64,000 bases of DNA, taken from NCBI RefSeq assembly GCF_040954645.1, contig NC_092803.1, forward strand, positions 14,881,230 to 14,945,229, given 5' to 3'. Each line of letters starts with the position of its first letter. The first letter of the stretch is position 1. Below, one piece after another: positions 41,841 through 54,139 of the stretch. The position numbers were made by a program, and so were the translations under genes. The stretch is from Diabrotica undecimpunctata. Its lineage: Eukaryota; Arthropoda; Insecta; Coleoptera; Chrysomelidae. Under the pieces are notes generated by a model. That model saw only the letters and a list, made by a program, of their open reading frames with translations. It searched no databases and was not told the origin of the DNA.

Positions 41841-41895
<55 letters not shown>
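41840..41895. repeat. (TA)n microsatellite
   Basis: An uninterrupted TA run beside the left arm of a foldback element. Confidence 0.9.
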
Positions 41896-41899
<4 letters not shown>

Positions 41900-42859
41900 A
41901 GTTAGGTATTATTGACTGACACGTTATGTAAAATAAAGTTTTATTTTGAGGTTGCAGTCATTAATAGGGCAAGAAAGTGAAACTCTTTGTTCTTTATCAA
42001 GCTTTCGCAAAATTTATTTGCTTCTTCAGGATATGCTAAAATATGGTATCAGTAATTACAATGAAATTAAAATTAAATAGCATGGTATAAAACTAGTATA
42101 AAAACTTACAACATGAGGTTAATCCATTAAATTTTCAAATTTACAAAACATTAAAACTTAACTTATTAAAATTATATAGTTATGTAAGTACAATATTTTA
42201 ATTTTATTTAATTTTTTACAAATTCATTATGACATTGATTATGTTGATGTTTGATTTATGTTAATTTATTATTTATTTATATTAAATGGTATGCATAAAT
42301 AAATATCAATGCGTTAATAAAAAAACTGATATTGATAAACTAAGCAATATCTATAATTACATTCTGTCTTACGAAAATTAATACTATAATTTTCTAATAT
42401 TAGATTTTCTGACTATAAATACTATAATTTCAAAAAATTTAAAAATTCATATTTGGCGCCACTTTGTATGTAACCATAATAACAATCAAGAGCTAGTTAT
42501 CAACAACAAAAAATATAATAAACAGAAACGAGTGTCTTTCTGACATAAATCAAACATCAACATAATCAATGTCATAATGAATTTGTACAAAATTAAATAA
42601 AATTAAAATATTGTACTTACATAACTATATAACTTTAATAAGTTAAGTTTTAATGTTTTGTAAATTTGATAATTTAATGGATTAACCTCATGTTGTAAGT
42701 TTTTATACTAGTTTTATACAATGCTATTTAATTTTAATTTCATTGTAATTACTGATACCATATTTTAGCATATCATAAATTTTGCGAAATCTTGATATAG
42801 AACAAAGAGTTTCACTCTCCTGTCCTATTAATGACTGCAACCTCAAAATAAAACTTTAT

Positions 42860-42860
<1 letters not shown>
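41900..42860. repeat. Large foldback element (arms about 330 bp)
   Basis: 41930-42260 and 42543-42860 are inverted copies: ataaagttttattttgaggt on the left matches acctcaaaataaaactttat on the right, and similarity continues inward to aacatcaacataatcaatgt near 42550. An AT-rich spacer (about 42260-42543) has no gene. Both outer ends abut (TA)n tracts (41840-41895 and 42865-43034). Confidence 0.85.
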
Positions 42861-42861
<1 letters not shown>

Positions 42862-42928
<67 letters not shown>

Positions 42929-42968
42929 TTATATATATATATATATTTATATATTATATATAGGTATA

Positions 42969-43034
<66 letters not shown>
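42862..43034. repeat. (TA)n microsatellite
   Basis: A long, interrupted TA run at the right end of the foldback element. Confidence 0.85.
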
Positions 43035-43037
<3 letters not shown>

Positions 43038-43304
43038 GTGTATGTAGAAGTAATAAGAAATAAAAATCCTAACCTAACCTAATATTAAGTAAATTTCCCA
43101 TGATTATTTAAGTATTTAGTATGTAGTCATAGTTGTTTCGTTAATCTGATATGTTTAAATCATTTTATTTTACTAAATATTCACGTAAAAGTAACAGTCT
43201 CCTATCATTTCATAGCACAGGGGACTGTTTGCTTAGATTTTGTTTTATGTCTGACATACTAGACTGTGCATCTATAACCATTAACAGTATCATCTCTTTT
43301 GTAG

Positions 43305-44071
43305 GTATTATCCCAAAGTGCTACCGAAAAAGAAAGCCAACCAAAACAAGAGAAGAAATACTAGAACAAAAACGTATAGCTGGGCGTTTGAGATATCAAC
43401 GACTTAAAAATGACCCTCAAAAAAAAGAAGAAATGAAAGAAAAAGAGAGGCAGAAATATCAAAAGAAAATGGAAAAAGGCACAAGAAAATTAGTTAAAGA
43501 TATGAGTCGTCGTGAACATATGGCTGTAAAAAAAGCCTGGAAAGAGTATTGTTCTAAGTATCGTTCAAATAAAAAAGTCATGAAAGACATAACAATTACT
43601 TCTGCAAAAGAAAATACACCTGATTCTGAGGATCCCACAGAAGAACGTCTGTTACCTTTAAGATAATCAGAAAGTGCATTATTTACAGCAATAAAGAAAA
43701 ATGCTAAAAAGAGACGCCAACAGATACTGAAAGAAGACCTTAAGATTTAAAAATCCAAACAAAGACTGGAAAAGTATAAAACGAGGTTACAGCAGTTGAA
43801 AAAAAGACTAATAATAACAGTTAAACATGATGAGGTATCTAACATGAAACTAATGACAATATGTGATATTCCAGCAACTCTCAAAGACGTTGTTAAAGGG
43901 GCACTTTTTGAGGAAGTATTGAATGAACAATTAAATGAGAACTATGCAAGTTTAAAAAGGCAAAAAGAGAAAGAGAGTTTTGGAAAAGTTACAATCTGGT
44001 GCAATAGTAAAAAAATATCAATTATATACCAGGGTGGATCTATAAAAAAAAACGACTATATTTGGATGTGA
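43305..44071 (+). pseudogene. Exon of an unnamed basic, transposon-like insect family
   Basis: After a ttttgtag acceptor (phase 1) the frame gives a KR-rich coiled region (RKRKPTKTREEILEQKRIAG, RLRYQRLKNDPQKKEE, MSRREHMAVKKAWKEY) and later KDVVKGALFEEVLNEQLNEN. In-frame stops at 43664 and 43748 break it. The pattern belongs to a multicopy insect family I recognise by look but cannot name. The phase fits the leader exon at 39537-39744. Confidence 0.55.
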
Positions 44072-44499
44072 GAGGTGGCATTCTGATTTGTGCAGAGAAA
44101 GTTGTTTGATAACTTCAGTAGGAAAGAATAATAATTGACTTATTTACTTCCTCTCAAATAGATCGGGAATAATAAAAAAAAGTTTAATATTTAAAAATGA
44201 TTCATTTTTTAGCAAAGTCGTAATGAAATAAAATAATGATTTAGCAATAAATACAAAAAAAGAGGGGAACAAGCCTTTTTACATTCAATGTTTTTCAAAC
44301 ACTTAGATTGCACTTAGGTCCTTCATAATTCGTCTAGAAAATCTTTATATTATAATAAAGCAGTCGAACAATTAATAATAATTGCATAATAATTTTGCAA
44401 TCTATTTTTTTTTTTAACTGAAATCCTTTCAAATCTTACACAACAAAAACCGCACTACAGCACAGTATCAAAATTGTAGAAAGTGAGTCATTTTTTAAA

Positions 44500-45015
44500 T
44501 CATGCAACTAAGATCAGATATCGTCGCAAGAAAAACAAAATGCCAAATATATAAAAACCTAATAAGACCGGTACTCACATACGGCTCAGAAACCTGGACA
44601 CTCAGTAAAAGAGAGGAAACGTTGTTAGCCATCTTCGAAAGAAAAATCTTGCGACACATATAAAGGCACAAAAGAAGACGGAATATGCCGAAGAAGATAC
44701 AACTCTGAACTGTACAAAATATACCAGGATCCGGATATTATAACATTCATTAAAATAGGACGGCTGCATTGGATAGTGCATGTAGAAAGAATGGAAGAAG
44801 GCGAAATACCAAACAAAATTTCAAACAGATGCCAGTAGGAAAAAGAACAAGAGGAAAACCGAAGCAGAGATACTTAGAACAAATAGAAAATGATATAACA
44901 ACCTTAAAAATAAAAAACTGGAGAACAAAAGCACGAAACAGATCAGAATAGAGAAGAATCCTGGAACAGGCCAAGACCCAAAAAGGGTTGTCGAGCCAGT
45001 GATGATGATGATGAA
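44500..45015 (+). pseudogene. LINE ORF2 3' end with (GAT)n tail
   Basis: IYKNLIRPVLTYGSETWTLS at about 44550, then stops and a shift, then KRTRGKPKQRYLEQIENDIT (about 44840) and ILEQAKTQKGL, followed by a gatgatgatgatga tail at about 45000. A 3'-terminal LINE fragment, inactive. Confidence 0.8.
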
Positions 45016-45199
45016 TCATTTATACAATGTAGATGTAGACCTTTGCGGGTTTGAGGGCAAAAGGAAATCGACGAGTCAAACGCGTGCGGTTTTTATTAAA
45101 AAAATAATCAGGATTTTAGAATGAATTGATTATCATAAAAATTATTTATAGGAAGGTAGGTTTATAATCTATTCTGTAGTTAGATATTTATATATACAC

Positions 45200-46845
45200 T
45201 TTTTTAGCTGAAATACGTATGTCAAGTTTTATTGCTGAACACAATTTGCCGTTTAATCTCACAGAACATCTCCCAAAACTTATTACAACAATGTGTCCTG
45301 ATTCAAAGATAGCTAAACGATTGGCATGCAGCAGGACAAAAACTGCAGCGATTGTAAATAAGTTGATTGGACCTTACAGTTTCCAGCTGTTGTGTGAAGA
45401 CCTATGAAATACCCGATTTTCGTTAATAGCTGATGAATCTACTGATAAGACTACAATGAAACATATGTCTAGTGGTAAGATACTTTGATGGAACTATAGT
45501 ACGGGATCATTTTTTAGCATTAATACAACTTTCTGGGGCAGATGCAAATACCTTGTATGGTCACATTAAAAATGTTTTCATCGATAATAAAATTCCTTAT
45601 AAACAAAGTTTAATTGGATTTGCTTCAGATGGTGCGAATGTCATGATGGGCTCACAACATTCTTTAATGATATTATTAAAGAATGATGTTCCCTCGTTAC
45701 ATATAATGAAATGTATATGCCACTCATTCCATTTATGTGCATCATATGCGTGCGAAAAACTACCAAGATATAACTAGAGACATATTTTAGTTCAAGTCCA
45801 AAACGAATAGCAGAATATGCTGAATTTCAAACTTTTTGTGAAATTAAAATTCACAAAATTTTACATCCTTCACAGACTCGCTGTTTGTCCAGAATTTTGG
45901 AACAGTATGCAGCTCTACAGTTTTTTTTTACTGATGCTGTTGCAAATAAGGAACTTTTGGCTGTCGAAAATATTTTGCAAAAATTAAATGATCCTATGAC
46001 TAAATTATTCTTACAATTTTTAGAATACGTATTACCATTTTTTACTAATTTAAATAAAGAAATGCAATCTGAATCACCTAAAGTGCACTTGTTGTATAAA
46101 AATATCTGTCAGATACTATCAATCTGTCAAATTTGATTATTTGAAACAAACCCCTTTGGAAAATGTAGAGTATAAAAATCCCACAAATTATTTACCAATT
46201 CATAAAGTTTACTTTGGTGCTTATGTATCAAAATCTGTATTGGAAGTAAACTTATCTAGCGAACAAATACATTTATTCAGAGTCAAATGCTTAGATTTTT
46301 ATGTAGAAGCTCGTAGTCAAATAATTCAACGGTTTCCATTAAAAAACAATATATTGAAATTATTCAATTTTATAGACCCCGATGTTGTCCAAGATGGCAC
46401 AATAGACTCTATTTCCGAAGTGGTTATCAACTTTTCCCACTTATTGTCAAATAATGATTTACAAGTCATTGATTCGGAATGGCGTTCATTATGAAATATC
46501 GATGATATTCAGTCTTTTCCAAAAGAAACAATATTTTTTTGGCAAAAGATAAAATCATTAACATTTGCTGATGGCTCACCAATGTTTAACCTATTGCCTG
46601 ACTTTGTTTTTAATATATTAAGTTTGTCGCATTCATCAGCAAACGTAGAGAGATTGTTTTCATCAATTAATTTGATGAAAACAAAACAAAGAAATAAATT
46701 GCGCACTTCATCTATAATAGGATTATTGCATACAAAAAGATATATTGGTAACAACAATTGTTATGATTTTCATGTCGATAAAAAACTAATTTCTGCTATG
46801 AATTCAAAAACTTTGTACGTCACATCCAGCCAAGATGACTAACTA
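45200..46845 (+). pseudogene. hAT-superfamily transposase relic
   Basis: Pieces on + in order: HNLPFNLTEHLPKLITTMCP, SLIADESTDKTTMKH (first catalytic Asp, about 45425), VRYFDGTIVRDHFLAL, GFASDGANVMMGSQHSL (second Asp, about 45620), KCICHSFHLCASYACEKLPR, and the C-terminal hAT dimerisation block LSHSSANVERLFSSINLMKT with SIIGLLHTKR (46620-46740). At least four breaks. The ends of the element are not identified. Confidence 0.85.
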
Positions 46846-47079
46846 ATGTATTCGATGTCAAAATTTAATGTTTACATCTCCTTTTTGTAATATTTTAATT
46901 TGTTTCTATTGTGTTTTTTGATTTTTTTTCAATTTTACTATTAAAAAATTGTTTTCCAGAAAGTTCTGTTGTTTTATTTTGGAAATCTACCGATTCCCCT
47001 ACAACTGAGCCTGATAACACTGAACTAATCATTGATTGTGCATATTCTTTGATCATAGTACATAAAACTAATGTAATAA

Positions 47080-47372
47080 ATATATATACACCGGCATTTA
47101 GGCGCCACGCCCTTCCGGTAGGGATCTATGGAGGAGTATCACCGAGCCGCAAGCCCTTATCTCTTGCCGTACTGCTCCACCATAGGCCGATCAGACACCA
47201 ACATATTCTAGTCTAAGCCGCAGATTCATCTAGAATTTTAAACTGCTGCGTTAGCCTTTTTTATTTTTCTGTACACCGAACTGTGGCTCGAAACCACATC
47301 CACTGAACCATTCGACAGTGAAGCTAATGAGAATCGGCCGCCTAGCCCGCTTGGCTATCTGACTGACCGATC
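47080..47372 (-). repeat. tRNA-derived SINE
   Basis: On the minus strand, from about 47370: an A-box-like TAGCCAAGCGGG and, about 60 bp on, a B-box-like GGTTTCGAGCC, i.e. an internal RNA polymerase III promoter. The body continues to about 47090 and ends near an AT-rich tail. Confidence 0.65.
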
Positions 47373-47567
47373 TATTTATGTAATAAGTACTCTGAATTAA
47401 ACCAATCCATTAAATATTAAAACCATATTTGTATGTGTATACTGATCCTTTTAGCTCTAATCCTCTGCTGAGCATTCAGTGTGAGTCAGTCTTGATGTCC
47501 GTTGTGTTCAGTTTGTTTTTTTTTTAGTATACAATTATTAGAGAAGGATAAAATCTGGTTTAAACAA

Positions 47568-47795
47568 ATGGAAGTAAAACAAGAATTTAGTGAAGACACC
47601 TGTAAACTAGAAATATATTCTAATAAGGTGGGCGATGCTCTTTTAGATAGCTTTAAAAGTGAATTTAAAGAAGAGCTCAGTAGAGAAAGTGCATATGATA
47701 CATTTGATGATTTAGACTTGAAGGAATTCTCCATAAAGACAAGTAGATGATGATAATAAGTTTACACCATTTGAAAAACAAAATAATGAAAAGGG
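47568..47795 (+). pseudogene. MEVKQE-type leader exon, frameshifted (third locus)
   Basis: MEVKQEFSEDTCKLEIYSNK, then LLDSFKSEFKEELS and DDLDLKEFSIKT match the leaders at 39537 and 52137, but the frame ends at SR and a stop at 47748. Past a shift, the rest (about 47750-47795) runs to a gtaag donor. No finger exon follows within reach. Confidence 0.6.
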
Positions 47796-47799
47796 TAAG

Positions 47800-48800
47800 A
47801 AAATAATAAAAATTCATTTTAAGTACCTAGTTCATCATGGTTTCAATTAATTTAAATCTTATCATTATACACTGGAGTGCAAAATTAAGGGACTCTCAAA
47901 TTTTTATGTATTTTTTCGTTTTTAGACCTTATTTAAACCTGTTTAGATGATTTTGGGAACAAAATCTGTTCTACGCAAACTTTTTTGCCAATATAAAAGC
48001 ATAAAATAGAAACAAGTTCCAAAATATTATGATTGATGTTTGCAAGAAGTACCAAAAATTTCAAGAAGTGATTGACAGCAACCAGAGGTTTGTAGGGAGT
48101 GCTCGCTTATCTCTTATTCTCTTCTTATCCACAGACGAAGTGCTGGTCAATGAGCAGAGGGTAGACGAAAAAGTGTTAAATGACGAGATAAGGTTACTCT
48201 GTATGTTGATTGCAAAACCCTTATCTCTTGATCTCTTCTTTCCCACACAATTATACAGGGTCAGTTGAAGGAGGGACTGTCAAGTGATCAACAATGACCT
48301 GAGGATATACTCTGTGGTTAATACGGAACTCATCACTTATCGCTTCATCTTTGTCATTGCTCTGGGTAATCAAGCTTTGTGAGGATTGCCGAGCCTAGCT
48401 TAGCTTTGTATGTATCATTATAAATAAAATAACAACAAAACAGTTTTAACTATTTTATTTTAAAAATGTTTGGAGGTTACCGTGTTTAAAAAATTTAAAA
48501 GTTTATAAATAGACTTTTTTTTATAATACTGATATAAGTATTGTTAAGTCAGTTCATAATGTTATTTTGACTTCCATCCAATATATCCAAGTTATCTCAT
48601 CAAAATACCTGGCCCAAAATAGCTCCTCTTTATGTAGTGGGTAGTAGTGTAATATTTTTGGTACTGATACTTGCTACAGTATCAGAAGATCTCACCTGTC
48701 AAAATCTTGTTTATCTTCAAAACTCTTCTACCTGTAGCAGGAATTGAAAGATTTTCTAGGGGCTGAAATCAAAATAAAATGTCACTACAAAGAAATATGA
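47800..48800. other. Unassigned region with a possible Tc1-type end
   Basis: The sequence cactggagtgcaaaattaag at 47870 resembles the terminal repeat of some mariner-like elements. A 79-codon frame (48029-48268) and its shadow contain an imperfect repeat (cttatctcttattctcttct and cttatctcttgatctcttct). No function is evident. Confidence 0.3.
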
Positions 48801-48833
48801 TTTACCTACTCTACTAGTATATGTACTTTTATT

Positions 48834-49121
48834 GTGAGTCTCTCATGCTTTGATAGCATCCATCGAGAATTTCTGATCCATGCACTGAAAGAGTTTAATA
48901 TTCCAACTCAACTCATTGATATCATAAAAGAAACACTTAAAGTACAAAGCAAAATTGGAATTCAAAACGAACTAACAGATACAATTCATGTGAGAACGGG
49001 CCTACGACAGGCAGATGCCCTATCCTGTATTCTATTCAACATGACATTAGAAAAAATAATTAGGAAGTCAAAAGTCAACACCAGAGGAACAATAATAACA
49101 AAAAGTGTACAAATATTTTGA
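48834..49121 (+). pseudogene. LINE reverse transcriptase fragment
   Basis: FDSIHREFLIHALKEFNIPT, then LIDIIKETL and VRTGLRQADALSCILFNMTL, i.e. the RT region from the first catalytic Asp to the QGD-like block (here QAD). Both ends are truncated. Confidence 0.7.
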
Positions 49122-49129
49122 GAGTTGTT

Positions 49130-52100
49130 GAGAAATTTTTTTTGAGTTGTTTTCTTACAAACCTTTGATATTCCATTTGAGAACACATACCTACTGAAAA
49201 AAAAAGCTGTATGAAATTTGTTATACGCAGCTTTCATATAAAATATTTGGAAAAAGTTTGTTAGACGGTAATTTTCAAAAAAATTTGGTAAATTAACGAC
49301 CGATGATGATTTTTTATTACATATATGTGACCCTTTTCAAGTTCGCGCTACTCGATTAACAAGAACCTAAGTTAAGTGTCTAAAATCAAGTATTAGTAAA
49401 CAGCAGTTTAAACTTATCCATATTTATGTTATAAAAATAAATACATTTCAAAAACAAACATAATTTCGTTATATACCTTAAAACTTTAATACTGAATCAT
49501 GTGAATTAATAAGATACCCGATAAATCGTAAAATTTGATTGGTAAGTATAGCTAACAGGAATTCTGATAAAGTATTTAGTGATTTATTGAGTGTAAAATC
49601 TTATAAAGACCGTACCAGTTGAGTCCCCCGGAAGGGATAGCTGGCGTGTGTTGGATTCAGACGAAAGGATACCCACGAGTGCATTTCCCCTCTTTGGGAA
49701 ATGAGAGCATCATGGATACGTCTATGATGCCCTATCTACCAACTAAAACTATCCTCAGCCACGCACGTGCGGCTAGACAGTTTAGACTGTCCTAACACGT
49801 ATGCGCATGCTTCTCTCCTTTTAGCATTTATGTCTGCTTCCGTTCTTTTCTTGGATCTATGTCCTTTTTATGATTCTATTTATTGCCCTCAAGAGTTGTT
49901 TATATTCATTTTTTCCTCTTCCAGCCACTTCCAATATATTATTCGCCATGTCCTCGCTCAACCTTTCATATAGCTCTGCCTTCTCTGCAGCAGTCAACGC
50001 AGTTGTCGTCTTCTTGCTTCTCTATTTTTACAAGTATGCTCTGAAGAAGCCGTGACCCGTGAAGCACTGTGTAAAGAAGTAGTTAGTCTTCCTATGGCCA
50101 TGTATTACTCACTCACGTCCGGTATGAGTGTTCTTGTTCATTTTCCCATTCTTCTTGCCATTTCACATTGGCAACCATTCTCTCATCTGCTTTGTCGTTT
50201 TCACTCAAGCGATACGTGGTACAGTAATATGAGAATTGGTGGCACCCCTGCTATTACTTGTATGGCCACTGTCGAAGTCGTCTTATACGCACAGACGACC
50301 CTCAACAGAGCCTTTCGCTAAAATTCTCCTATATATTTTTGTTTAATCATTATATTCTGCCATACCTACTGGTGTTGCGTATAGTATAATAGAGTGGACC
50401 ACTTCAGAAACAGAGGCACACAGCTCCTGAACTAGTTAACGCTAACTAGTTCAGGAGCTGTGCGCAATCTGATGATTTTCTCTCAACTCGCGTTTTTGAT
50501 GACCATGATGGGTACCACCACCCACATACCCCTTCATGCTTCTTCCTTACTATTATGTCTATGACGTACATATCTGCCTTTTCTGAACCCATACTAGCAG
50601 TCTGATACAAGTCCGATAGGCCTCCTTTTTCTTTTTCGAATCCTAGTAAGCATATTGGCCGTAAGGCGCCTGAAATATTATACATTGTGTGTGAGGTAGA
50701 CGACAAACGGCGGTTTTAACTGAATCGTCAATGGGTTGTAACTAACCACATATGTTTTCTTAAAGGCTTGGTACAATGATGGATGTGGTTTGTAGTATAA
50801 AATTATATAAAAAAAGCAAAGATCAAGTTATAACCACCGGATTAAAAGTGCTAAAGGCATTTATAGGTTTTCTTCATTTTCTCTATTTGACGTAGAAGCC
50901 GCAAGTTATTTGTTTTCATAGATTTAAAACATCAGAATCACCTTAAATACTGCGGATAAAAAATTATAACGCCTATACCATATTTTTTCAACCCCTTACA
51001 TGTCCTAAGAATCTTATATAAGAAACTCATAGATTTCAAGATGGTGGAGAGAAAGAAAACGGAAATAAGGATGGTAGAAAAATGGGAAAAATTTAAAGAA
51101 GGCAGAGGAAATATGATGAAAATAGCAATTAAAAAATTAAACGGATTGGTGTAATACAGACACACAAAATGATGTGATGAAAAAGAAAATGACCTAGAAA
51201 ATTATGGAGACAAAAACAGAAGTTTCTAGAACAACGTAGGAAGATTAAGAGCACAGACCACACAAAGAGGAAAATGGAAAGAACAGCACTTAGGAAAATG
51301 CGATTGGCAAAACACTGGCAACGCTACACTGTCAATTTGTAATTTCAAGTGTTTCTCAAATCTGAATATTTAATAAAATTGACAAATTGTCTATTGTCTG
51401 TTGTTGGTTGTTGTTAGTGTTGTTACCAGTGTTACCTCTTACCTCGTACTCTGATAATTGTAACCTTTGTAACAAAGATTCCGATTCGCATGTAGATGGT
51501 AAATATTACTTCTATATTCGAAGTGTAAACTACCAAACTGATATCAAAAATAATAAACACAACACAGCTTAAGCAAAGAATATAGAAGCAAATAGAAGTG
51601 TTGTGTGTGTTAAAACTTATCTTACAAATATATTTTATTTTGTTGTGGTAAGCAATCCTTAACTACTTATAACAGTTTTGTGTTATCCTGTAAATTATAG
51701 ATAAGTTGACTCAGCTGCTTAAGTGATTTTTATTGTTTTCTTTTTAAGCCTATCATACTTCATTCAATTTCCACATTCGTTTATTCTTTACTTATTTCAA
51801 TTAACACCAGCCTCATTCCAACTTTTAATACAGTATATATACAGTTATATGTACATAGTTACAAAGTAGTCATATACATTTCCATTTGTTTATTTTTTAA
51901 AAATAAATTTTTTAGACTCAATTCACTGGAATCCAGCAACCTAGATATGGTTTAGAGCCAGACTGCATTGAGGTGTGCTGCTAAATCGTCTTAGAACAGA
52001 ACTGTCAATCCAAAAAGAATAAATTGTTTCTAGGCTGCAGCTGCATATTAGACCTGTATTTTGTTTATAGGATTTATATAGTGTCTATTTAATATAAACA

Positions 52101-52130
52101 AACATTACTGAAATACATATAACCAAGTTA
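49130..52130. other. Long interval without a recognised gene
   Basis: Frames near 49767-50321 give no domain. 49600-49790 may be a structured repeat (gtaccagttgagtcccccgg), possibly SINE-like. A perfect palindrome lies at 50419-50462. Nothing else is supported. Confidence 0.35.
50419..50462. repeat. 20-bp-arm perfect palindrome
   Basis: cacagctcctgaactagtta and its exact inverse are separated by 4 bp (acgc). Confidence 0.9.
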
Positions 52131-52136
52131 AATCAA

Positions 52137-52365
52137 ATGGAAGTAAAACAAGAAGTTGATGAGAATATTATATGTAAAACAGAAATACATAATAATGATG
52201 TGGAAAATAGTCTTCTGGATATCTACAAAATTGAGATTAAGGAAGAGCCCAAGATAGAAAATACAGATGGCACCTTTGATCATTTAGACTTAAAAGAATA
52301 TCCTATAAAGACAGAAATAGATGAAGATAAATTTATGCCAGTTGAAGAAAAAACAAATAAAACTG
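52137..52365 (+). CDS. MEVKQE-type leader exon (fourth locus)
   Basis: MEVKQEVDENIICKTEIHNN, then DIYKIEIKEEPKIENTDGTF and LDLKEYPIKTEIDED, 76 codons plus one base, ending at a consensus donor (gtaagt). Phase 1. Zinc-finger remains lie 1.1 kb downstream (53445-53625), so this is probably the start of a decayed C2H2 gene. The leader itself is open. Confidence 0.65.
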
Positions 52366-52369
52366 GTAA

Positions 52370-53400
52370 GTAATTTCCTGAAGCATTTTATAGAATTAGA
52401 ACGAATACACAGAATAATAAACAATCAGAATGCCCACTCCGCTTGAAAAAAATAAGTAGGCCCAGACAGAATCAGTCATGTTTTAAAGGGAACCAGTGCT
52501 GTTCAGTGACATTTTATCTGGTGTGCATAGAAAAAAAAAACCCAGTTTAATTTATTTACGGCAACTATAGACATAATATGCACTATTTTATTTGTACTTT
52601 TAGTTGAAGAATAGATTAAATTATTTCAAATGTACTAAATTATTAATCTCTAAAAATTTAAATTACAGTTCTGTGGTAGCTTGTCACAAATTTCCTAATT
52701 CGAGTCTATGTTTCCGTTTAAAATATGGCAATCGCATGCTGACAAACTTCAAAGGCAGCATCTGAGAGTGGGCATTCTGATTGTTATTTATTCTGTGACC
52801 ATTATAACAGTAATTAATAAGTGGCGGCTGTATCTCAGTGGCTAGTTACTGTTCTATGTTTTGTGTTATTTGTTCTATGTTCAATAAAAATACATTTTTG
52901 CATATAACCTAGATTAACTTTCTACAACTGATGGGTTGATAGCAAAAACCCTATTTAATTTTTTGGAGACAGAAAAAAAACACATATCCTTGTCCATGAG
53001 TGCCATAGATTTACATATTTTTATTTTTAAATTCCGTTGGTAGTATTGGTATCCCTCATGCTGATTTATTCTTGTGAAAAATATATCCCCCCTCATTTGG
53101 GGAGGAGGGGTAAATGTCTTTAACATATGCTGTTTTTGCAGAATTCTGCAATGTCTCATATTTGTTGCCAAAATCAAAATGTTGTGTAATAGGTTTTGAA
53201 GATTAATTCTAACAATGGCAATTCCACAGCAACTGGTCAATGGAAATGATTTATTTTTAAATATTGATCTTAAGAGAATCATACAAAATAGCAAAAATTG
53301 AGCAATGTTTATTTATTTAATAGCATTATAGAAACTGACTTTTGACAAAGATTTTTTTCCGGCGTCGCTTTTCTGGTCTGGAGAACAGAGAGAAAGGTTG
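52370..53400. other. Intron-like region
   Basis: A 126-codon minus frame (52914-53294) has no recognised domain. I see nothing else. Confidence 0.3.
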
Positions 53401-53444
53401 TGGTTGATTGCGGCATGTGCACTTTGCCGGTATAAAACGCCATA

Positions 53445-53625
53445 AAAACGCATACTGGAAAAAAAACCGTTTAAATGTGAAATATGTGCCAAACAGTTTT
53501 CACAAAGAATTCATTTAAAGTCACATATTATGGAAATACACACTGAAGAAAAATCATTTGCGTGCGAAAATTGTAATAATGAGTGTTTAGAAAATTCCAA
53601 CATAGAAGTACATGAGAATACATGA
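53445..53625 (+). pseudogene. C2H2 zinc-finger remnant
   Basis: TGKKPFKCEICAKQFSQRIH, then LKSHIMEIHTEEK gives one complete finger; a second (FACENCNNECLENSN, then IEVHENT) is degenerate. Likely finger exon of the 52137 locus. Confidence 0.7.
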
Positions 53626-53639
53626 TAAAAGTTTTTAAG

Positions 53640-54130
53640 GAAAATTAAAAAAAAAAAGTAGTGTGCGTTAAACAAAATCGTTAATAACTTCTCTCAGAAA
53701 AGAGCTACAGACCTCCTGGATGTTACTTATAAAGTTGTTCGAAAATACTGTAGAGCATAGTTAAAAAGTATTTGTTTTATTTATATATTTTACAAATGAA
53801 AGAGTAAAAATAAAAAAATTGATATGACTACTTAACATCCAATAGGCGTTGAATGTGTAATTATGCACTGCCTCGTAATTGTGTCAGAACAATAACTGTT
53901 TGAATTTGAATTAAAAAAAAAATGTTTATTTAAATGAATAAACTAAAATTAGTCTAGCGGGATCAATTTTGACCCCAATCAAACTGTTTAATTGTTAGAA
54001 AGACAGGAAGACACGGCAACCTCGCCTTACGGCTTACGACACTGAGTACATCGCTTACATGTAGTAGTTAGTAGTTGTCTTTAATCTTCCACTTAGTTAG
54101 GTGTTACACTTTGTTTGGGTCAAATTTGAG
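53640..54130. other. Interval between finger remnant and piggyBac relic
   Basis: AT-rich with no coding sequence recognised. The left end of the piggyBac element is expected near its right side but I cannot see it. Confidence 0.3.
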
Positions 54131-54139
54131 TGTTATTTT

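Noticed and set aside
41840..43034. CRISPR-like or satellite array
   Set aside because: The repetition is a simple TA microsatellite around a foldback; there are no spaced repeats, and the DNA is eukaryotic.
47280..47372. Possible real tRNA gene on the minus strand
   Set aside because: A and B boxes are present but no cloverleaf with a 7-bp acceptor stem can be read, and the similarity runs on into an unrelated body, so SINE is the better call.
48029..48268. 79-codon frame with an internal repeat
   Set aside because: No domain, no splice context and a shadow frame on the other strand; likely chance.
49767..50321. Overlapping + frames of 61-89 codons
   Set aside because: They show no recognisable motif, and I could not link them to any element.
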